Assembly (NCBI GenBank): GCA_900317055.1
Contig: ONFF01000002.1
Location: forward strand, 62,001-126,000
DNA length: 64,000 bases
From: an uncultured Bacteroidales bacterium
GTDB lineage: Bacteria; Bacteroidota; Bacteroidia; Bacteroidales; F082
Direction: 5' to 3'
A model generated the notes under the pieces. That model searched no databases, was not told the DNA's origin, and saw only the letters and a program-made list of their open reading frames with translations. The translations under genes and the position numbers were made by a program. Of this stretch, positions 10,101 through 16,941 are shown in pieces (position 1 is the first letter of the stretch; the number at the start of each line of letters is the position of its first letter).

Positions 10101-10298
10101 GGCATTCAGTTCTTTTTCAGCCGATTCCGGCAGGTCTTTCTCAAGGTTTTCCTTTACTGTTTTCCACATAGTCTCATAGTTGTTTTTTGGTTTTTTAGGC
10201 GAATCAGGGGTGTCGGGGTTCTTGTTTGGCGTTGCAAATGCCAACAGGCCGACGGCCACCAAGGCCACAGTTGCGATGATGATTCCAGTGCGTTTCAT
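4149..10298 (-). CDS. Large alpha-2-macroglobulin-like protein without thioester
   Basis: A 2049-residue protein with an N-terminal hydrophobic export segment, a helical region (about 40-390), then macroglobulin-type beta domains. The MG2/A2M_N signature TDRAIYRPGQTVYF lies near residue 600, the central A2M domain (FFPQLRTNKDGSATF, PDALTRWRLMLMAYT) near 1260, and a helical toroid near 1500-1750 with YNGGWPWM. The thioester CxEQ expected at the start of that toroid is not seen (region around YLANVTTNRAETA), so it should not trap proteases covalently. This size and order are common in Bacteroidetes periplasmic macroglobulin-like proteins. Three short dispersed repeats are carried in frame (4528-4570, 6172-6200, 7558-7590). 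It is flanked by repeat-rich spacer downstream and is divergent from the polyprenyl synthetase gene. Confidence 0.85.
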   Translation of the reverse strand: MKRTGIIIATVALVAVGLLAFATPNKNPDTPDSPKKPKNNYETMWKTVKENLEKDLPESAEKELNAIEEKASKDKNQTQLLKTWLYRQNIMQITVEEDPDQAFIQYIETKVGQLDEVHDALLHEEIAKAYANYLDGNDWRINENLPIDGDISKVEMKYWDKESFKSRINQYYSEALKPVEALKKAKTADFMVLYENKNNNEDHIEYEASLFEFIFHRVANYYQEQANADDVEGETDAWWLPAKDFVKADLGATDNPLNKCLKIYQDIIAYNLKEKNEDVLIYNDFKRFGFVNSILGKDAQYQAAMEDLKAQHKDNPLSAEITSLIARSMMNQYESNSEDSTYFDNYKKAKAMCEEAIAKFPKSQGAKNCQGLIKRIEEPQIDITLNSVQLPNEAIPAVLEYKNTTAPYYRIVKVDEMELKKLSDMRKADLLNELNKKMSVEEQELNLPAETDYRQHSTLIALPALEEGIYYLTATTKQGIKSEDKTLVINFQVSNLGFITDQKDDKMTVVTVDRKTGKTVEGVTVELYRREWDYKAREYKTIILATMKSDKNGRAVLDGKVKSDNSFSINLRKGDDNLLSYNYFHLYERYRNANETYSTKLFTDRAIYRPGQTVYFQGITTRRQGEDLSLVHNYNENVSFRDANWQEISSAKFTTDEYGSFNGSFVIPTDRLNGVFHLNANQGNATIRVEEYKRPTFEVTFEKPKEQYKLNQEVTVHGDVKAYAGFGLDDVEYSYRVVRKTSFPWRCWWWWYPTVEDEQITYGKARTDENGKFAVTFNLKPSKTIAPEKQPVFTYEIEVTATSKQGETHADTYSIRAGYNEIAISTDLPREVEKSEIGKYQISVSNLSWQPAKSRIKRKIYRYENAAKINYFEAMGYPEKLDRQILSDAELERLFPMYSFYDKIQVPEPVEGPAHLVDESEITVDDKAKFYEGKALEPGKYVVELVSLDDPLAKVSQQFTVFENDSKKLPFTKMEWAHQDKSSAKPGDEIRFSIGSSAKDVDIWVQLLHGDEIRMDKKITVSNSVQTLSYKVTENDRGGLAWRYVFVKENSFNTSSLSVSVPFDNYDLDVKLATMRDKLSPGAEETWEVTVRDYKDKPLEAALLAGMYDASLDEFERNYWWFSMSPSGVYTNGFGTDNHSFTSSNTGLEYFYFVELFNFSLPSDAPFFDYGYGYGGRRYRKGGRELYGVVEECAAPMLAKSDAVMKKNAVMADGAVDTAEDEEMVEISKQESTYPYETGSQGEKPKEPAEPTLRENFNETAFFFPQLRTNKDGSATFSFTMPDALTRWRLMLMAYTKDRKTGSKDYTFTSSKPVMIMADMPRYMYDNDELWFVANVINTGDEAVTPKAKLEIFDAGTMEPVNLIVNDGPSTGSGTCTTQMETIQPGRSKEVRWKVKGQYDLSLLAFRFTAYAGQFSDAEQHLLPVLSSEIFMTQTLPITVKAETEKTFDFEAIANPDSHERDYSLTLNFSTNPVWYAVQALPYLANVTTNRAETAFYVFYANTLSSYIADHIPNLLNYIKKWQIETPDALLSQLEKDQDLKAIMLQETPWVLEAKSETEQRSRIANLFEINTLRGQQTRALNLIEQKQKYNGGWPWMDGMPESPYITTYILGGFGKLQKMGAWSSLSRADQNTAQSICDKAVRYLEYDVAETYRYMKAHSKGKDWPIGSSTLNELYALSFFEEQNSDRDFKKAKEYYLKSLDEIWTSFNFNQRSKGALVLYRNGNEKTAKLMIQSFKECAQKNEQIGMYWPKKYFSFESHIATHANIMAAFAEIDQNQEMIDELRVWLLTQKQTTMWENSASTADAIYALLMRGSDWFEEGKEVTLCFGNTPISTEGGVAGTGFIQRRWNANEVTQDMRQLTVNNPTPHLVWGGLFRQYFVPIDEVKSDESGFTIKRELFVETVTDKGKKLVSVGTALRQAQGPAKAKVVEPVETPTLKVGDKLTVKITFTSQQDMSFVFVKDLRAAGFEPIEQISRYEYNDRMSYYQSNTDTDMEFFIEFLPKGTHQLEYSMFVTKEGYLNNGYALIQCQYAPEFSAYSDGMKVKVGE
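4505..4556. repeat. In-frame palindromic repeat inside the macroglobulin gene (copy 1, double)
   Basis: The core GGTCCCTGAGCCTGTCGAAG, present in the plus orientation at about 4530-4551, plus a second half-copy (GGGCTCAACGACC) just before it, is translated on the minus strand as ALRQAQGPAKAK and VVEPVET. The element also occurs between genes at 25428-25545. Confidence 0.75.
6172..6200. repeat. In-frame palindromic repeat inside the macroglobulin gene (copy 2)
   Basis: The same core (GGTCCCTGAGCCCGTCGAAG in plus orientation) is translated here as GPSTGSGT, a different reading frame from copies 1 and 3. The reading frame is kept. Confidence 0.75.
7558..7590. repeat. In-frame palindromic repeat inside the macroglobulin gene (copy 3, opposite orientation)
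   Basis: The core is inverted relative to copies 1 and 2 (GGCCCTTCGACAGGCTCAGG in plus orientation) and is translated as VPEPVEGPA. The reading frame is kept. Confidence 0.75.
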
Positions 10299-10446
10299 GG
10301 TTTAAGAGTTTTGAAGAATAACGCAAAAACAGCAAATATCGTGCAAATCGTATAAAATCTCTAACCGAACTGACCAGAAACAAACCGAAAAATCAATTGG
10401 ATTCTTTCGGATTCCATCGGTTAGAGACATATTATCTATTTTTTCC

Positions 10447-10454
10447 TATTTTTG
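10447..10454 (+). promoter_or_regulatory. -7 box close to the polyprenyl synthetase start
   Basis: TATTTTTG ends only 5 bp before the GTG at 10460. If this box is used, transcription would start at or just inside the GTG, giving a leaderless mRNA; alternatively translation starts further in. Confidence 0.5.
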
Positions 10455-10459
10455 CAGCC

Positions 10460-11293
10460 GTGAAAAAATTGACCGACATCATACCCTCTATCGCCGCTGA
10501 ACAAGCACAATTTGAAGCTTTTTTCGAAAAGACTGTGCATGCCGAAACCGAGCCTATGGACAGCATCATGCAATATGTGCTTGATTCAAGAGGCAAACGC
10601 CTGCGACCCATTTTGGTGCTGCTCAGCGCAAAACTTTTTAGCGAAGTCAATGAACAAACGCTGCGTGCAGCCACCTTCGTAGAAATGGTGCACAGCGCAA
10701 CACTCATCCACGACGATGTGGTGGACGACTCCAACTTGCGCCGCAACCACGCTTCGGTGAAGGCCCAGTTCGGCAACCTTTCTGCGGTGCTGGCAGGCGA
10801 CTACCTCCTGGCCAAGGCCATGCTGCTCCTCAGCCATCCTGACGATTATGCCATCCTGCAAGAAATGCTCCGCACCACCGCAGCCATGAGCGAGGGGGAA
10901 TTGATGCAGGGTTCTGTAGGGCTGTCGTACCACGGCAGCCGCTGTAATGCAACACAACAGCGGCTGCCACAATGTGACAGCCCTACAGAACAATATCTTG
11001 ACATCATCACCCGCAAGACCGCCATGCTGATGCGTTCTTGTTGCGTAGCAGGTGCCCTTTCGGTGGGAGCTTCGGCAGAACAAGTGCAACAAATCTCCGA
11101 CTTCGGGCTGAATTTCGGTATCCTCTTCCAACTACGCGACGACCTCCTTGACGAAGAGAACATAGAACAAGCCAAAGCCTTGCTACCCATTTATTACGAA
11201 AAGGCGTTGAAGGCGTTGGAAGGCTTTACCCCCTCGGAAATTTCAGCTGCGCTACGCGATTTGACTGTGTTTTGCGCGGAACGGGAAGGATGA
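10460..11293 (+). CDS. Polyprenyl synthetase, shortened and carrying an in-frame palindrome
   Basis: The protein (277 residues from GTG 10460) keeps both aspartate-rich motifs of trans-isoprenyl diphosphate synthases: HDDVVDDSNLRR near residue 90 and LRDDLLDEEN near residue 230, plus RGKRLRP and GDYLLAKA. It would extend allylic diphosphates with isopentenyl diphosphate, for example for quinone side chains. Two oddities: residues about 152-178 are encoded by an 81-bp nested palindrome (10911-10991), replacing the usual loop before YLDIITRKTA; and right after the second aspartate motif the protein jumps to the C-terminal helix, so about 70 residues found in normal members (about 325 residues) are missing, including the lysine/helix region after DDxxD. 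Activity is uncertain; it could be a decaying copy. The start choice is also uncertain. Confidence 0.75.
   Translation: MKKLTDIIPSIAAEQAQFEAFFEKTVHAETEPMDSIMQYVLDSRGKRLRPILVLLSAKLFSEVNEQTLRAATFVEMVHSATLIHDDVVDDSNLRRNHASVKAQFGNLSAVLAGDYLLAKAMLLLSHPDDYAILQEMLRTTAAMSEGELMQGSVGLSYHGSRCNATQQRLPQCDSPTEQYLDIITRKTAMLMRSCCVAGALSVGASAEQVQQISDFGLNFGILFQLRDDLLDEENIEQAKALLPIYYEKALKALEGFTPSEISAALRDLTVFCAEREG
10911..10991. repeat. 81-bp nested palindrome inside the polyprenyl synthetase gene
   Basis: Outer arms GTTCTGTAGGGCTGTC (10911-10926) and GACAGCCCTACAGAAC (10976-10991) are perfectly complementary, as are inner arms GGCAGCCGCTGT (10934-10945) and ACAGCGGCTGCC (10957-10968). The length of 81 bp is exactly 27 codons, with no stop in the frame used. 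Confidence 0.9.
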
Positions 11294-11419
11294 GATTCCC
11301 TTCGGGAATGGAATATATGACTCGTTGTTATCGGCGGCTTAAACAGGTTCCTCATCTGTAACTGTTTCAAGCCGCCGCTTGTAACTTTATGCTTCACTCC
11401 ATTCCCGTAGGGAATCCCA
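11294..11419. repeat. Composite inverted-repeat structure between polyprenyl synthetase and hipB
   Basis: The spacer begins with GATTCCCttcGGGAATGGA and ends with TCCATTCCCgtaGGGAATC, each a small hairpin and together an inverted pair. Inside lies a longer stem, CGGCGGCTTaAACAG (about 11331-11345) against CTGTTTcAAGCCGCCG (about 11364-11379). No gene is seen. It could terminate transcription from the upstream gene. Confidence 0.6.
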
Positions 11420-11463
11420 AAATAGTTTTTTTACATTCCTATCACCCATTCACTAATTAATTG

Positions 11464-11471
11464 TATCTTTG
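11464..11471 (+). promoter_or_regulatory. -7 box of the hipBA-like operon
   Basis: TATCTTTG lies 58 bp before the ATG at 11530. The leader contains the small dyad CAGAAATATCTG, which could be part of an operator for the HTH protein; this is inference. Confidence 0.5.
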
Positions 11472-11529
11472 CAATCGAATACAGAAATATCTGTTATTGG
11501 ATAGATTTACATTTTAGAAATACAATAAT

Positions 11530-11856
11530 ATGCCTTTGTTGTACGATTTCAATATGGACACTGCGGATGAACTCGCTGCACACCTATCAGAGAATGTCAA
11601 GCACCGCAGATTGGAGAAAGGCCTCTCGCGCAGTGCCCTTTCTATGATGAGCGGCGTGCCTGCTCCCACTATTGCCAAGTTTGAGCAACAGCATAGCATT
11701 TCATTAATCAGTTTTATAGCTTTGGCCAAGGCCTTAGGCTATACCGATGCGCTGAAGTCGCTACTGGCTGAGCCCATCTATTCCACTATGGAAGAATTAG
11801 ACACCATCAACAAAAACAAGAACAGAAAACGCGGAAGAAATGAATTCCATCAGTAA
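11530..11856 (+). CDS. hipB: HipB-like XRE-family antitoxin
   Basis: A 108-residue protein with a helix-turn-helix of the Cro/CI (XRE) type between residues about 15 and 70 (LSENVKHRRLEKGLSRSAL, VPAPTIAKFEQ). The tail is basic (KNKNRKRGRN). It overlaps the following HipA-like gene by 17 bp, the usual arrangement of hipBA toxin-antitoxin operons, so its role is likely to bind and neutralise the kinase and to repress the shared promoter at 11464-11471. A HTH protein of another function is possible but the coupling to hipA makes this assignment strong. Confidence 0.85.
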   Translation: MPLLYDFNMDTADELAAHLSENVKHRRLEKGLSRSALSMMSGVPAPTIAKFEQQHSISLISFIALAKALGYTDALKSLLAEPIYSTMEELDTINKNKNRKRGRNEFHQ

Positions 11857-12943
11857 ACTCTATGTCAAATACCACGGGAAACCAGTCGGCGAACTGACCA
11901 TGACTCCTGACGGAAAACGCTGCGTGTTCCGTTACAACAAGGAATGGCTAGCCACAGGCTTTTCCATTTCGCCCTTGGATTTGCCTTTGAAATCGGACTT
12001 GTTCATCGCTTCTGAACGACCTTTTTGGGGCAATTTCGGTATCTTCGAAGACAGCCTCCCCGACGGTTACGGACGCTATTTGCTCAACAGGATGTTGCGC
12101 CAGCAAGGCATTGATGAATCGCAACTGACCCCTTTGCAACGACTGAGCATAGTCGGTTGTTCTGGGATGGGAGCCTTGTGCTACGAGCCTGAAACCAAGA
12201 TGGATAGAACAGATGAAAAACTGTCGTTCGACCATCTGCAACAACTGGCTTTGGAAGTCCTCGCCGAAAAAAACGAAAAAGATGCAGCACTCCTATATTA
12301 CAACAGCGGCAACTCAGGCGGTTGTCGACCCAAATGCCTCTACCATGACGAGGATGGCGATTGGTTGGTGAAATTCAGGCATACCTACGACCCGAAGGAC
12401 TTGGGCTTGAAGGAATATCAATACAACGAAATCGCTCGCCAATGTGGTATCGAAGTACCTGATTTCAAGTTGTTTGAGGGAAAATATTTTGCCAGACGAC
12501 GATTCGATGTCGAAAATGGCGAACGCCTTCATGTGGCCACTGCCGGAGCCCTGCTCAACGAATCCATCGACTTCCCGAAACTGGATTACAAGACCCTACT
12601 GCACCTCACTGGTTTTTTGACCCAAGACCCCAAGCAGGTAGAAGCTATGTTCCGACTCATGGCCTTCAACATGTTCACCGACAACAAGGATGACCATGCC
12701 AAGAACTTCAGCTTTATCTGCCGTGAAGGCCATTGGCATCTGGCACCCGCCTACGACTTGACACCTGTCCCTGAAGGCTACCACGGCGAACATGCTACAT
12801 CCGTCAACGGAAACGGCAAGCCTTCCATCGATGACATGCTCATTGTCGGAGAGAGCATTAGAATACCCAAAAAACATGGTTTGGAAATCCTCGAATTCGT
12901 TCGGGAACACTGCAAAGAAATAGTCTCAAAAGATTATCTGTAG
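11840..12943 (+). CDS. hipA: HipA-like serine/threonine kinase toxin
   Basis: A 367-residue protein with the HipA N-terminal domain (VGELTMTPDGKRCVFRYN, then DSLPDGYGRYLLNRML) and the C-terminal kinase-like domain. Visible functional segments are the Gly-rich NSGNSGGCRPK, the lysine in WLVKFRH, the catalytic NKDDHAKNFSF and the metal-binding PAYDLTP. E. coli HipA phosphorylates glutamyl-tRNA synthetase and causes growth arrest; whether the target is the same here is not known. Translation is probably coupled to the antitoxin, given the 17-bp overlap. The next gene is ileS, 55 bp downstream with its own promoter box. Confidence 0.85.
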   Translation: MNSISKLYVKYHGKPVGELTMTPDGKRCVFRYNKEWLATGFSISPLDLPLKSDLFIASERPFWGNFGIFEDSLPDGYGRYLLNRMLRQQGIDESQLTPLQRLSIVGCSGMGALCYEPETKMDRTDEKLSFDHLQQLALEVLAEKNEKDAALLYYNSGNSGGCRPKCLYHDEDGDWLVKFRHTYDPKDLGLKEYQYNEIARQCGIEVPDFKLFEGKYFARRRFDVENGERLHVATAGALLNESIDFPKLDYKTLLHLTGFLTQDPKQVEAMFRLMAFNMFTDNKDDHAKNFSFICREGHWHLAPAYDLTPVPEGYHGEHATSVNGNGKPSIDDMLIVGESIRIPKKHGLEILEFVREHCKEIVSKDYL

Positions 12944-12962
12944 GAGTATGCAAAATATTTTG

Positions 12963-12970
12963 TATTTTTG
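12963..12970 (+). promoter_or_regulatory. -7 box of ileS
   Basis: TATTTTTG lies 29 bp before the ileS ATG at 12999. Confidence 0.55.
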
Positions 12971-12998
12971 CACCTCGATTTAGGATACTTTTCGTATT

Positions 12999-15900
12999 AT
13001 GAAAAACAACTACAAGGAATATAAACAGCTGAATCTCACCGAGACAGCCGATGAAATCCGTAAGTTTTGGGAAGCTGACAACACCTTCCAGAAGAGTTTG
13101 GATAACCGTGATAAAGATAACGCTTTCGTTTTCTTCGAAGGTCCACCAAGTGCCAATGGCACCCCTGGCATCCACCATGTGATGGCCCGCTCCATCAAAG
13201 ATGTGGTGTGCCGCTACCAAACCCTGAAAGGCAAACATGTGGTGCGTAAAGCCGGTTGGGACACACACGGCCTGCCCGTCGAACTCGGCGTGGAGAAGAA
13301 ACTTGGCATCACGAAGGAAGACATCGGCAAGAAAATCAGCGTCGACGACTACAATCGTGCCTGCCGCGAGGAGGTGATGAAATACAAGGACATGTGGGAC
13401 GACCTCACCCGCAAGATGGGCTACTGGGTCAACCTCAACGACCCCTATATCACCTTCACCAACGACTACATCGAGACCTTGTGGTTCCTGCTGAAAGACC
13501 TCTATAACAAAGGCCTGCTCTACAAAGGCTATACCATCCAACCCTATTCACCCGCTGCCGGCACAGGCCTCAGCTCGCACGAACTGAACATGCCTGGTTG
13601 CTACCGCGATGTGAAGGATTTGACATGCGTTGCCTTGTTCCGCCTGAAAGCGCAACAGAGCAAGTTCACGAAGTTGCCTTTTGGCGTTGATGTGCCTTTT
13701 GGCCAAGTGCAAGTCATTGCTTGGACCACGACCCCATGGACCTTGCCGAGCAACACTGCTTTGTGCGTTGGTCCGAACATCGAATATAACCTCGTCCGTT
13801 CGGTCAATCCCGTGTCGGGCGAACCTACTTACCTCATCCTCGGCAAGCCGCTGATGGCCTCTTTCTTCCCCGCCGAAGAAGAGAAGCCAAGCTTTGAAGA
13901 TTGGAAAGTCGGCGACAAGAAACTGCCTTACGAGGTGCTGGGCACCGTGAAAGGTAGCGAACTGGTTGGCCTCGAATACGAACAGCTGATTCCTTGGGTC
14001 AACCCGGGCGAAGGCGCCTTCCGCATCATCCCTGGCGATTATGTCACCACCGAGGACGGTACGGGCATCGTCCACATCGCCCCGACTTTCGGTGCCGACG
14101 ACAAGCGCGTTGCCGCAGCCGCTGGCATCCCGCCCTTGCAAATGATCGACAAGGACGGCAAGGCGCAGCCTATGGTCGACCGCACGGGCAAGTTCTTCCG
14201 CATCGAAGACCTCGACCCCGATTTCGTAAAGAACTGCATGAATGTGGAAGCCTATCGTCCCTATGCCGGACAGTTCGTGAAAAACGCCTACGACCCCACC
14301 AAGACCGAGAAAGACAAGTCGTTGGATGTCGATATCGTGGTCATGCTGAAAGAAGAAGGCAAGCTCTTTAAGAGCGAGAAACATACGCACAACTACCCGC
14401 ACTGCTGGCGTACTGACAAACCCGTTCTTTACTATCCCCTCGACAGCTGGTTCATCAAGACCACGGCTCTGAAAGACCGCATGATCGAACTCAACAAGAC
14501 CATCAACTGGAAGCCTGAAGCTACCGGCAGCGGCCGTTTCGGCAACTGGCTGGAGAACCTCGTCGACTGGAACCTGTCGCGTTCGCGCTATTGGGGCACA
14601 CCGTTGCCCATCTGGCGCACCGAGGACGGCAAGGAAGAGATCTGCATCGGCAGCGTCGAAGAACTCCGCAACGAAATCGAGAAGTCCATCAAGGCGGGCT
14701 TCATGACAGAGAACCCATACGCCAGCGATGACTACACCAAGTTCGACCTGCACCGTCCTTATATCGACAGCGTGGTTTTGGTTTCGCCAAGCGGCAAGAA
14801 AATGATGCGTGAACCTGACCTCATCGATGTGTGGTTCGACAGCGGCGCCATGCCTTATGCCCAATACCACTATATGGGCAAGGAAGGCCAACTGGGCAAG
14901 GATGTGTTCCCGGCCGACTTCATCGCCGAGGGCGTCGACCAAACCCGTGGCTGGTTCTTCACCTTGCACGCCATCGCCACGATGTGCTTCGACAGTGTGG
15001 CCTACAAGAATGTGATTTCCAACGGATTGGTTCTCGACAAGAACGGCAATAAGATGTCGAAACGCTTAGGCAATGCCGTCGACCCATTTGGCGCCATCGA
15101 GAAATTTGGTGCCGATGCCGTGCGTTGGTACATGATCACCAACTCGCAGCCTTGGGACAACCTGAAGTTTGACGAGGCTGGTGTCGACGAGGTGCGCCGC
15201 AAGTTCTTCGGCACTCTTTACAACACTTACGCCTTCTTCGCCTTGTACGCCAACATCGACAAGTTCGACTACAAGGAAGCCGACATCGACATCAAGGACC
15301 GTCCTGAAATCGACCGTTGGATCCTTTCGGAGCTCAACTCCCTCATCCTCGAAGTCGATAACGCCTATCAGAGCTATGAGCCCACCCGTGCGGGTCGTGC
15401 CATCAGCGAGTTCGTGGATGCACACCTCAGCAACTGGTATGTGCGCCTCTCGCGCCGTCGTTTCTGGAAGAGCGAAGACAACCAAGACAAACTGTCGGCC
15501 TACCAAACCCTCTACACTTGCCTTGAAACCGTGGCACGTCTCATGTCGCCCATTGCGCCGTTCTTCAGCGAACAACTCTACCGCGACCTGAATAATGTCA
15601 CGAACCGCAACAAGGCCGAGTCCGTCCACCTGACTGACTTCCCTGAAGCCAACACAACCTTCATCGACAAGGCTTTGGAGGAACGCATGGAAATGGCACA
15701 ACTCGTGTCTTCGTTGGTGCTCTCGCTGCGTAAGAAAGCCAACATCCGTGTGCGTCAGCCCCTTTCGAAGATCATGATTCCTGTCAAGGACGAGAACATG
15801 AAGACGCAACTCGAGAAGGTGTCGCACCTCATCAAGAGCGAGGTCAACATCAAGGAGATCGAGTTCCTCTCGCCCGACAACAACATTTTGGTGAAGAACG

Positions 15901-16412
15901 TGAAGCCCAACTTCAAGACCTTGGGCAAGAAGTACGGCAAGCAGATGAAGCAAATCCAAGCCTACTTCACCAACATGAGCCAAGAGGAAATCCACCAGTT
16001 CGAGAAGAACAACGGCACCCACCTTGATGTGGACGGTGTCGATGTCGAACTGACCCTCGAAGATGCTCTCATCTCTACGCAAGACATCCCCGGCTGGGCC
16101 GTCACCTCACAAGACGACCTCACCGTGGCACTCGACATGACTATCACCGATGAATTGATGCAAGAAGGTCTCGCCCGCGAGATTGTGAACCGTGTTCAGA
16201 ACCTCCGCAAGACCGGTGGCTTCGAAGTCACCGACCGCATCGAGCTGCTCATCGAAAAGAACGAAAAGACCGATGCCGCCGTCGAGAAATTCGGCGACTA
16301 CATCTGCACCGAGACCCTTGCCACGATTAATAAGGTGGACGCGCTGGAAGGCGTGGAAGCCGAGGAATTGGTGGAAGGTGTTAATGTGAAACTAATGATA
16401 AAGAAGAAATAA
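12999..16412 (+). CDS. ileS: Isoleucyl-tRNA synthetase
   Basis: A class I aminoacyl-tRNA synthetase of 1137 residues that charges tRNA-Ile. The HIGH-like motif reads GIHHVM (about residue 53), the KMSKS-like loop KMSKRLGN (about 685), and the editing (CP1) domain lies between them (TPWTLPSN, GTGIVHIAPTFGADD). The length and the GIHHVM/GWDTHGLP sequence type match the longer, eukaryote-like IleS2 class commonly found in Bacteroidetes, members of which tend to be less sensitive to mupirocin; that last point is family knowledge, not something shown here. The C-terminal extension (about 900-1137) is the anticodon-binding and appended beta-rich part. Confidence 0.97.
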   Translation: MKNNYKEYKQLNLTETADEIRKFWEADNTFQKSLDNRDKDNAFVFFEGPPSANGTPGIHHVMARSIKDVVCRYQTLKGKHVVRKAGWDTHGLPVELGVEKKLGITKEDIGKKISVDDYNRACREEVMKYKDMWDDLTRKMGYWVNLNDPYITFTNDYIETLWFLLKDLYNKGLLYKGYTIQPYSPAAGTGLSSHELNMPGCYRDVKDLTCVALFRLKAQQSKFTKLPFGVDVPFGQVQVIAWTTTPWTLPSNTALCVGPNIEYNLVRSVNPVSGEPTYLILGKPLMASFFPAEEEKPSFEDWKVGDKKLPYEVLGTVKGSELVGLEYEQLIPWVNPGEGAFRIIPGDYVTTEDGTGIVHIAPTFGADDKRVAAAAGIPPLQMIDKDGKAQPMVDRTGKFFRIEDLDPDFVKNCMNVEAYRPYAGQFVKNAYDPTKTEKDKSLDVDIVVMLKEEGKLFKSEKHTHNYPHCWRTDKPVLYYPLDSWFIKTTALKDRMIELNKTINWKPEATGSGRFGNWLENLVDWNLSRSRYWGTPLPIWRTEDGKEEICIGSVEELRNEIEKSIKAGFMTENPYASDDYTKFDLHRPYIDSVVLVSPSGKKMMREPDLIDVWFDSGAMPYAQYHYMGKEGQLGKDVFPADFIAEGVDQTRGWFFTLHAIATMCFDSVAYKNVISNGLVLDKNGNKMSKRLGNAVDPFGAIEKFGADAVRWYMITNSQPWDNLKFDEAGVDEVRRKFFGTLYNTYAFFALYANIDKFDYKEADIDIKDRPEIDRWILSELNSLILEVDNAYQSYEPTRAGRAISEFVDAHLSNWYVRLSRRRFWKSEDNQDKLSAYQTLYTCLETVARLMSPIAPFFSEQLYRDLNNVTNRNKAESVHLTDFPEANTTFIDKALEERMEMAQLVSSLVLSLRKKANIRVRQPLSKIMIPVKDENMKTQLEKVSHLIKSEVNIKEIEFLSPDNNILVKNVKPNFKTLGKKYGKQMKQIQAYFTNMSQEEIHQFEKNNGTHLDVDGVDVELTLEDALISTQDIPGWAVTSQDDLTVALDMTITDELMQEGLAREIVNRVQNLRKTGGFEVTDRIELLIEKNEKTDAAVEKFGDYICTETLATINKVDALEGVEAEELVEGVNVKLMIKKK

Positions 16413-16551
16413 TGCTCCTGGCTGCTGGCTCCTAGCTCCTGGCCGCTCCATGAAAGATGTAAACTCACAAACTTGTCGTAATGCTGCCAGAAGCCAAAGG
16501 CCAGAGGCCAGAAGCCACTAAATAACTGAATAACTGAACAACTTCACTACC
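16413..16551. repeat. Spacer with CTGGC/GCCAG repeats
   Basis: Two runs of near-repeats face each other: TGGCTGCTGGCTCC at about 16420-16435 and GGCCAGAGGCCAGAAGCC at about 16498-16515, giving a long imperfect inverted repeat. No gene is seen; it follows ileS and may form a terminator-like structure. Confidence 0.45.
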
Positions 16552-16941
16552 ATGGACACTAACAAGAAAGACCCCCAAGTGCGCTATTCCGACGAAGACC
16601 TTGAGGAATTCAAAGCATTGATACTCGAAAAGCTTGACCAAGCAAAAACCAATTTGGAGACCTTGCAGGCCAACCTCTCTGGCGGCGAGCACAGCACTGA
16701 CGACACCGCCCCTACCTTTAAGGTGTTGGAAGACGGCTATGCTGTGGCACAAAAAGAAGAGAATGCCAAGCTCGTGGCCCGTCAGGAGAAATACATCCAT
16801 AACCTCGAGCTCGCCCTGATGCGCATCGAGAACAAGACCTACGGCGTGTGCTGCGAGACTGGCAAACTTATTCCAAAAGAGAGACTGCGTTGCGTGCCCA
16901 TCACCACACGTTGCTTGGACGCTAAACTGAAGAAAAAGTGA
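16552..16941 (+). CDS. TraR/DksA-family zinc-finger protein
   Basis: A 129-residue protein with an N-terminal coiled-coil (about 10-90, Glu/Lys/Leu rich) and a C-terminal four-cysteine zinc finger reading GVCCETGKLI then RCVPITTRC. This is the layout of DksA/TraR regulators, which enter the RNA polymerase secondary channel. The gene overlaps lspA by 4 bp (GTGA), an arrangement common in Bacteroidetes, so the two are co-transcribed. The acidic residues at the coiled-coil tip of true DksA are not clearly recognisable here, so effects on ppGpp response are uncertain. Confidence 0.85.
   Translation: MDTNKKDPQVRYSDEDLEEFKALILEKLDQAKTNLETLQANLSGGEHSTDDTAPTFKVLEDGYAVAQKEENAKLVARQEKYIHNLELALMRIENKTYGVCCETGKLIPKERLRCVPITTRCLDAKLKKK

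Noticed and set aside
13548..14969. Long open frame antisense to ileS (473 codons)
   Set aside because: It lies wholly opposite a strongly conserved gene and its sequence (runs of V, L, H, D, E, G) is typical of a frame mirrored from GC-rich third positions.
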